A stretch of 7,854 nt of DNA from Planctomycetota bacterium (GTDB lineage Bacteria; Planctomycetota; Phycisphaerae; Sedimentisphaerales; Anaerobacaceae). How positions within the stretch are numbered: position 1 is the first letter of the stretch; every line of letters begins with the position of its first letter. Position numbers and translations under genes: made by a program. Below the pieces are notes generated by a model. That model made no database searches and had not been told where the DNA came from. It worked only from the letters and a program-made list of their open reading frames with translations. Of the stretch, positions 5,851-7,854 are shown piece after piece. The stretch spans positions 1-7,854 of the forward strand of contig JAPLMV010000149.1 in NCBI GenBank assembly GCA_026386835.1. The letters are read 5' to 3'.

Positions 5851-7854
5851 GTGGCCAGTACTAACGACATTCGCAATATTATTCTCATGGGGCATGGCGG
5901 CAGCGGCAAGACATCTTTAACCGAGGCGATACTGCACAAGACCGGTGCGACGAATCGGCTTGGAAGCGTCGATGAAAAGTCTTCCATCTGTGACTACTAC
6001 GACGAAGAAAAAGAGCACTTGCATTCGATACTGTCGGCTATAGTAAACACCAATTATGGCGGCAAATTAGTCAATATCATTGATACGCCGGGCTTTCCAG
6101 ATTTTGTAGGCCCTTCCATCAAGTCGATTCCTGCCTGTGAAACAGCTGTAATAGTAATCAGCGCCATGACGGGCATAGAAACCAACACTCGCAAGATGTT
6201 CGATATGACTACAAAAGCCAATATGCCTCGGATAATCGTCATAAATAAAATCGACGGCGAGAATATAGATTTGCCTGAATTGCTCAAGAACATCCACGAG
6301 ACCTTCGGATCCAACTGCCGCTGTGCCAATCTGCCTGCTGCGGATAAAAACTCAGTTATCGATTGCATAGAGAACAAGGCCGGCAGCTCGCCTGTGATGG
6401 ATATTGGACAGGCGCATACCGAACTGATTGAAAGTGTCATCGAGGCCGATGACCAGCTTATGGAAAGTTATCTTGGCGGCGAAGAGATACCGCCGGCAAA
6501 GGTAGCTTCGGTGTTTGTGAAGGCACTTAAGACGGGGACAGTTATTCCGATAGTATTCACAAACGCACGAAAAGAAATCGGCATAACCGAGCTTCTTGAT
6601 ATTATTGTAAAATATACCCCTTCGCCTGCTGAGGTGGCGCCTGTGGTACTGAAGAATGGCGACAAGGTAACCGAGCTAAAGGCCAACCCGGCGGGACCGC
6701 TGGCGGGACTTGTGTTTCGAGTTACTTTTGACCCCCGCTCAAATATGAAGTATTCGTCGATTCGCATCTTCAGCGGCACAATCAAGTCGGACACCAATAT
6801 GCTGCGCAACGATGAGAGAAGAGGTATCAGACCAGGACACATCTTAAAACCGCAGGGTCAGGAAAACAAGGAAATGAGCGAGGGGGTAGCCGGCGACATT
6901 ATAAACCTGGCCAAAATTGAGGACCTTAAGGTCGGAGACCTCATTCACGACGGTAAAGTTGCAGGCCCCTTAGGGGCAGGCAAGTTCGAAATGCCGGCGG
7001 CGCCGGAGCCGATGTTCTCGCTTGCAATTGAGCCGGCGACAAGAGGCGACGAGCAGAAAATCGGTTCAGCCATCGATAAATTGTGCGAGGAGGACCCGTG
7101 CTTTAAGGCAATCCGCGACATGCAGACTAAGGAACTGGTTATGAGCGGACTTGGCGATTTGCATTTGCGGGTAATGCTCGAAAAGATGGAAAAGCGGTTT
7201 AAACTGGCGGTAACCACAAAGCAGCCGAAGATTCCGTATCGAGAGACGATAACTGTAAAGGCTGAGGGGCATTACAGGCATAAAAAACAAACCGGCGGGG
7301 CAGGACAATTCGGTGAAGTTTATCTGCGTGTGGAGCCGGCAGAGCGTAATTCCGACCCGCCGCTGCAGTTCGGCTGGGATATTTTCGGCGGTTCAATTCC
7401 GGGGCAGTTTGAGGCACCGGTTGTAAAGGGTATCAATGACGTGATGAGCAACGGAATTGTTGCGGGCTTTCCGATGCAGGACATAAAGGTTTCCGTTTAT
7501 GACGGCAAGTACCATCCGGTCGATTCTAAGGAAGTAGCATTTCGCTCGGCAGGAAAGGGTGCATTCATCGACGCTGTCCAGAAAGCAAAACCTGTTCTCC
7601 TTGAGCCGATAGTGAATATAGAAATTACCATTCCTGCCGAGAATATGGGCGATATTGCCGGCGATCTGGCCTCGAAGCGCGGAAGAGTCATAGGTCAGGA
7701 TATGCTCGCTGGCAATTTCCTCGTTGTCAAAGCGCAAGTGCCGCTGTCGGAAGTTACCCAGTATAACAGCCAGCTCAAAAGCGTTACGGGCGGACGAGGC
7801 AGCTATTCAATGACATTAAGCCACTATGAGGTAGTGCCGCCGAATGTTCAGCAG
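5851..7854 (+). CDS. fusA: Elongation factor G paralog (EF-G-like/EF-G2 type GTPase), 3' end outside window
   Basis: The frame runs 668 codons from GTG to the window edge. The last residues (GGRGSYSMTLSHYEVVPPNVQQ region) align with the end of EF-G domain V, so only some 10-25 residues are missing. All five domains are visible: G domain 1-245, domain II about 275-365, III about 387-462, IV about 463-583 (QTGGAGQFGEV 480-490, HPVDSKEVAFRSAGKGAF 555-572) and V from about 584. GTP motifs are G1 GHGGSGKT (14-21), G3 DTPG (78-81), G4 NKID (132-135) and a G5-like TNA (237-239). The P-loop form places it in the divergent EF-G-like group, not canonical EF-G. Phenylalanine F82 replaces the catalytic histidine (DTPGFPDF for DTPGHVDF), switch I has S59 at the usual threonine and H56 at the usual arginine, and the G' insert between residues 150 and 210 is some 25 residues shorter than in E. 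coli EF-G. Ribosome binding is likely; ordinary translocation is not assured. The symbol denotes a fusA paralog. Confidence 0.93.
   Translation, partial: MASTNDIRNIILMGHGGSGKTSLTEAILHKTGATNRLGSVDEKSSICDYYDEEKEHLHSILSAIVNTNYGGKLVNIIDTPGFPDFVGPSIKSIPACETAVIVISAMTGIETNTRKMFDMTTKANMPRIIVINKIDGENIDLPELLKNIHETFGSNCRCANLPAADKNSVIDCIENKAGSSPVMDIGQAHTELIESVIEADDQLMESYLGGEEIPPAKVASVFVKALKTGTVIPIVFTNARKEIGITELLDIIVKYTPSPAEVAPVVLKNGDKVTELKANPAGPLAGLVFRVTFDPRSNMKYSSIRIFSGTIKSDTNMLRNDERRGIRPGHILKPQGQENKEMSEGVAGDIINLAKIEDLKVGDLIHDGKVAGPLGAGKFEMPAAPEPMFSLAIEPATRGDEQKIGSAIDKLCEEDPCFKAIRDMQTKELVMSGLGDLHLRVMLEKMEKRFKLAVTTKQPKIPYRETITVKAEGHYRHKKQTGGAGQFGEVYLRVEPAERNSDPPLQFGWDIFGGSIPGQFEAPVVKGINDVMSNGIVAGFPMQDIKVSVYDGKYHPVDSKEVAFRSAGKGAFIDAVQKAKPVLLEPIVNIEITIPAENMGDIAGDLASKRGRVIGQDMLAGNFLVVKAQVPLSEVTQYNSQLKSVTGGRGSYSMTLSHYEVVPPNVQQ

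Noticed and set aside
6054..7737. Series of minus-strand frames of 64-128 codons opposite the EF-G gene
   Set aside because: They are shadows of the strongly conserved EF-G coding frame and show no family resemblance or start signals.

Overview
The window looks like bacterial chromosome next to the end of an integrated element. Gene content, the membrane-fused GspE-like protein beside a PilT-like ATPase, the divergent EF-G paralog and the style of the integrase suggest a member of the Planctomycetota, perhaps the Phycisphaerae/Sedimentisphaerales. That assignment is inference from recalled family resemblance, not from a marker gene.

Layout. Positions 1-444 hold the C-terminal part of a tyrosine recombinase whose frame runs across the 3' half of a tRNA-Ser(GCU) gene on the opposite strand (389-479). 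This is the classic geometry of an element integrated into a tRNA 3' end, so the mobile DNA should lie to the left and host backbone to the right. Positions 480-1067 carry no convincing gene. They hold a candidate tRNA promoter on the minus strand and, at 927-954, a perfect-consensus sigma70-type promoter with a 7-bp palindrome over its -35 region. This promoter reads into a three-gene set on the plus strand: a PilT-family ATPase with intact motifs (1068-2201), a membrane-anchored GspE/PilB-like protein with a wrecked nucleotide-binding site but intact zinc-type cysteine pairs (2231-3892), and a four-helix CvpA-like membrane protein with a soluble C-terminal domain (3984-5138). A convergent 49-codon gene with its own ribosome binding site follows on the minus strand (5212-5361), separated from the trio by an inverted repeat. 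After a gene-free leader region with direct repeats and a candidate promoter, an EF-G paralog begins at a GTG codon at 5851 and runs off the right edge.

How they may work together. The trio looks co-transcribed and combines one active hexameric motor, one probable pseudo-ATPase fixed in the membrane, and one polytopic membrane protein. No pilin, prepilin peptidase or PilC-like gene is visible, so the trio could be a motor module of a type IV pilus or secretion system encoded elsewhere, or a separate membrane machine. The EF-G paralog lacks the usual catalytic histidine and has a shortened G' region, which suggests a role other than ordinary translocation.
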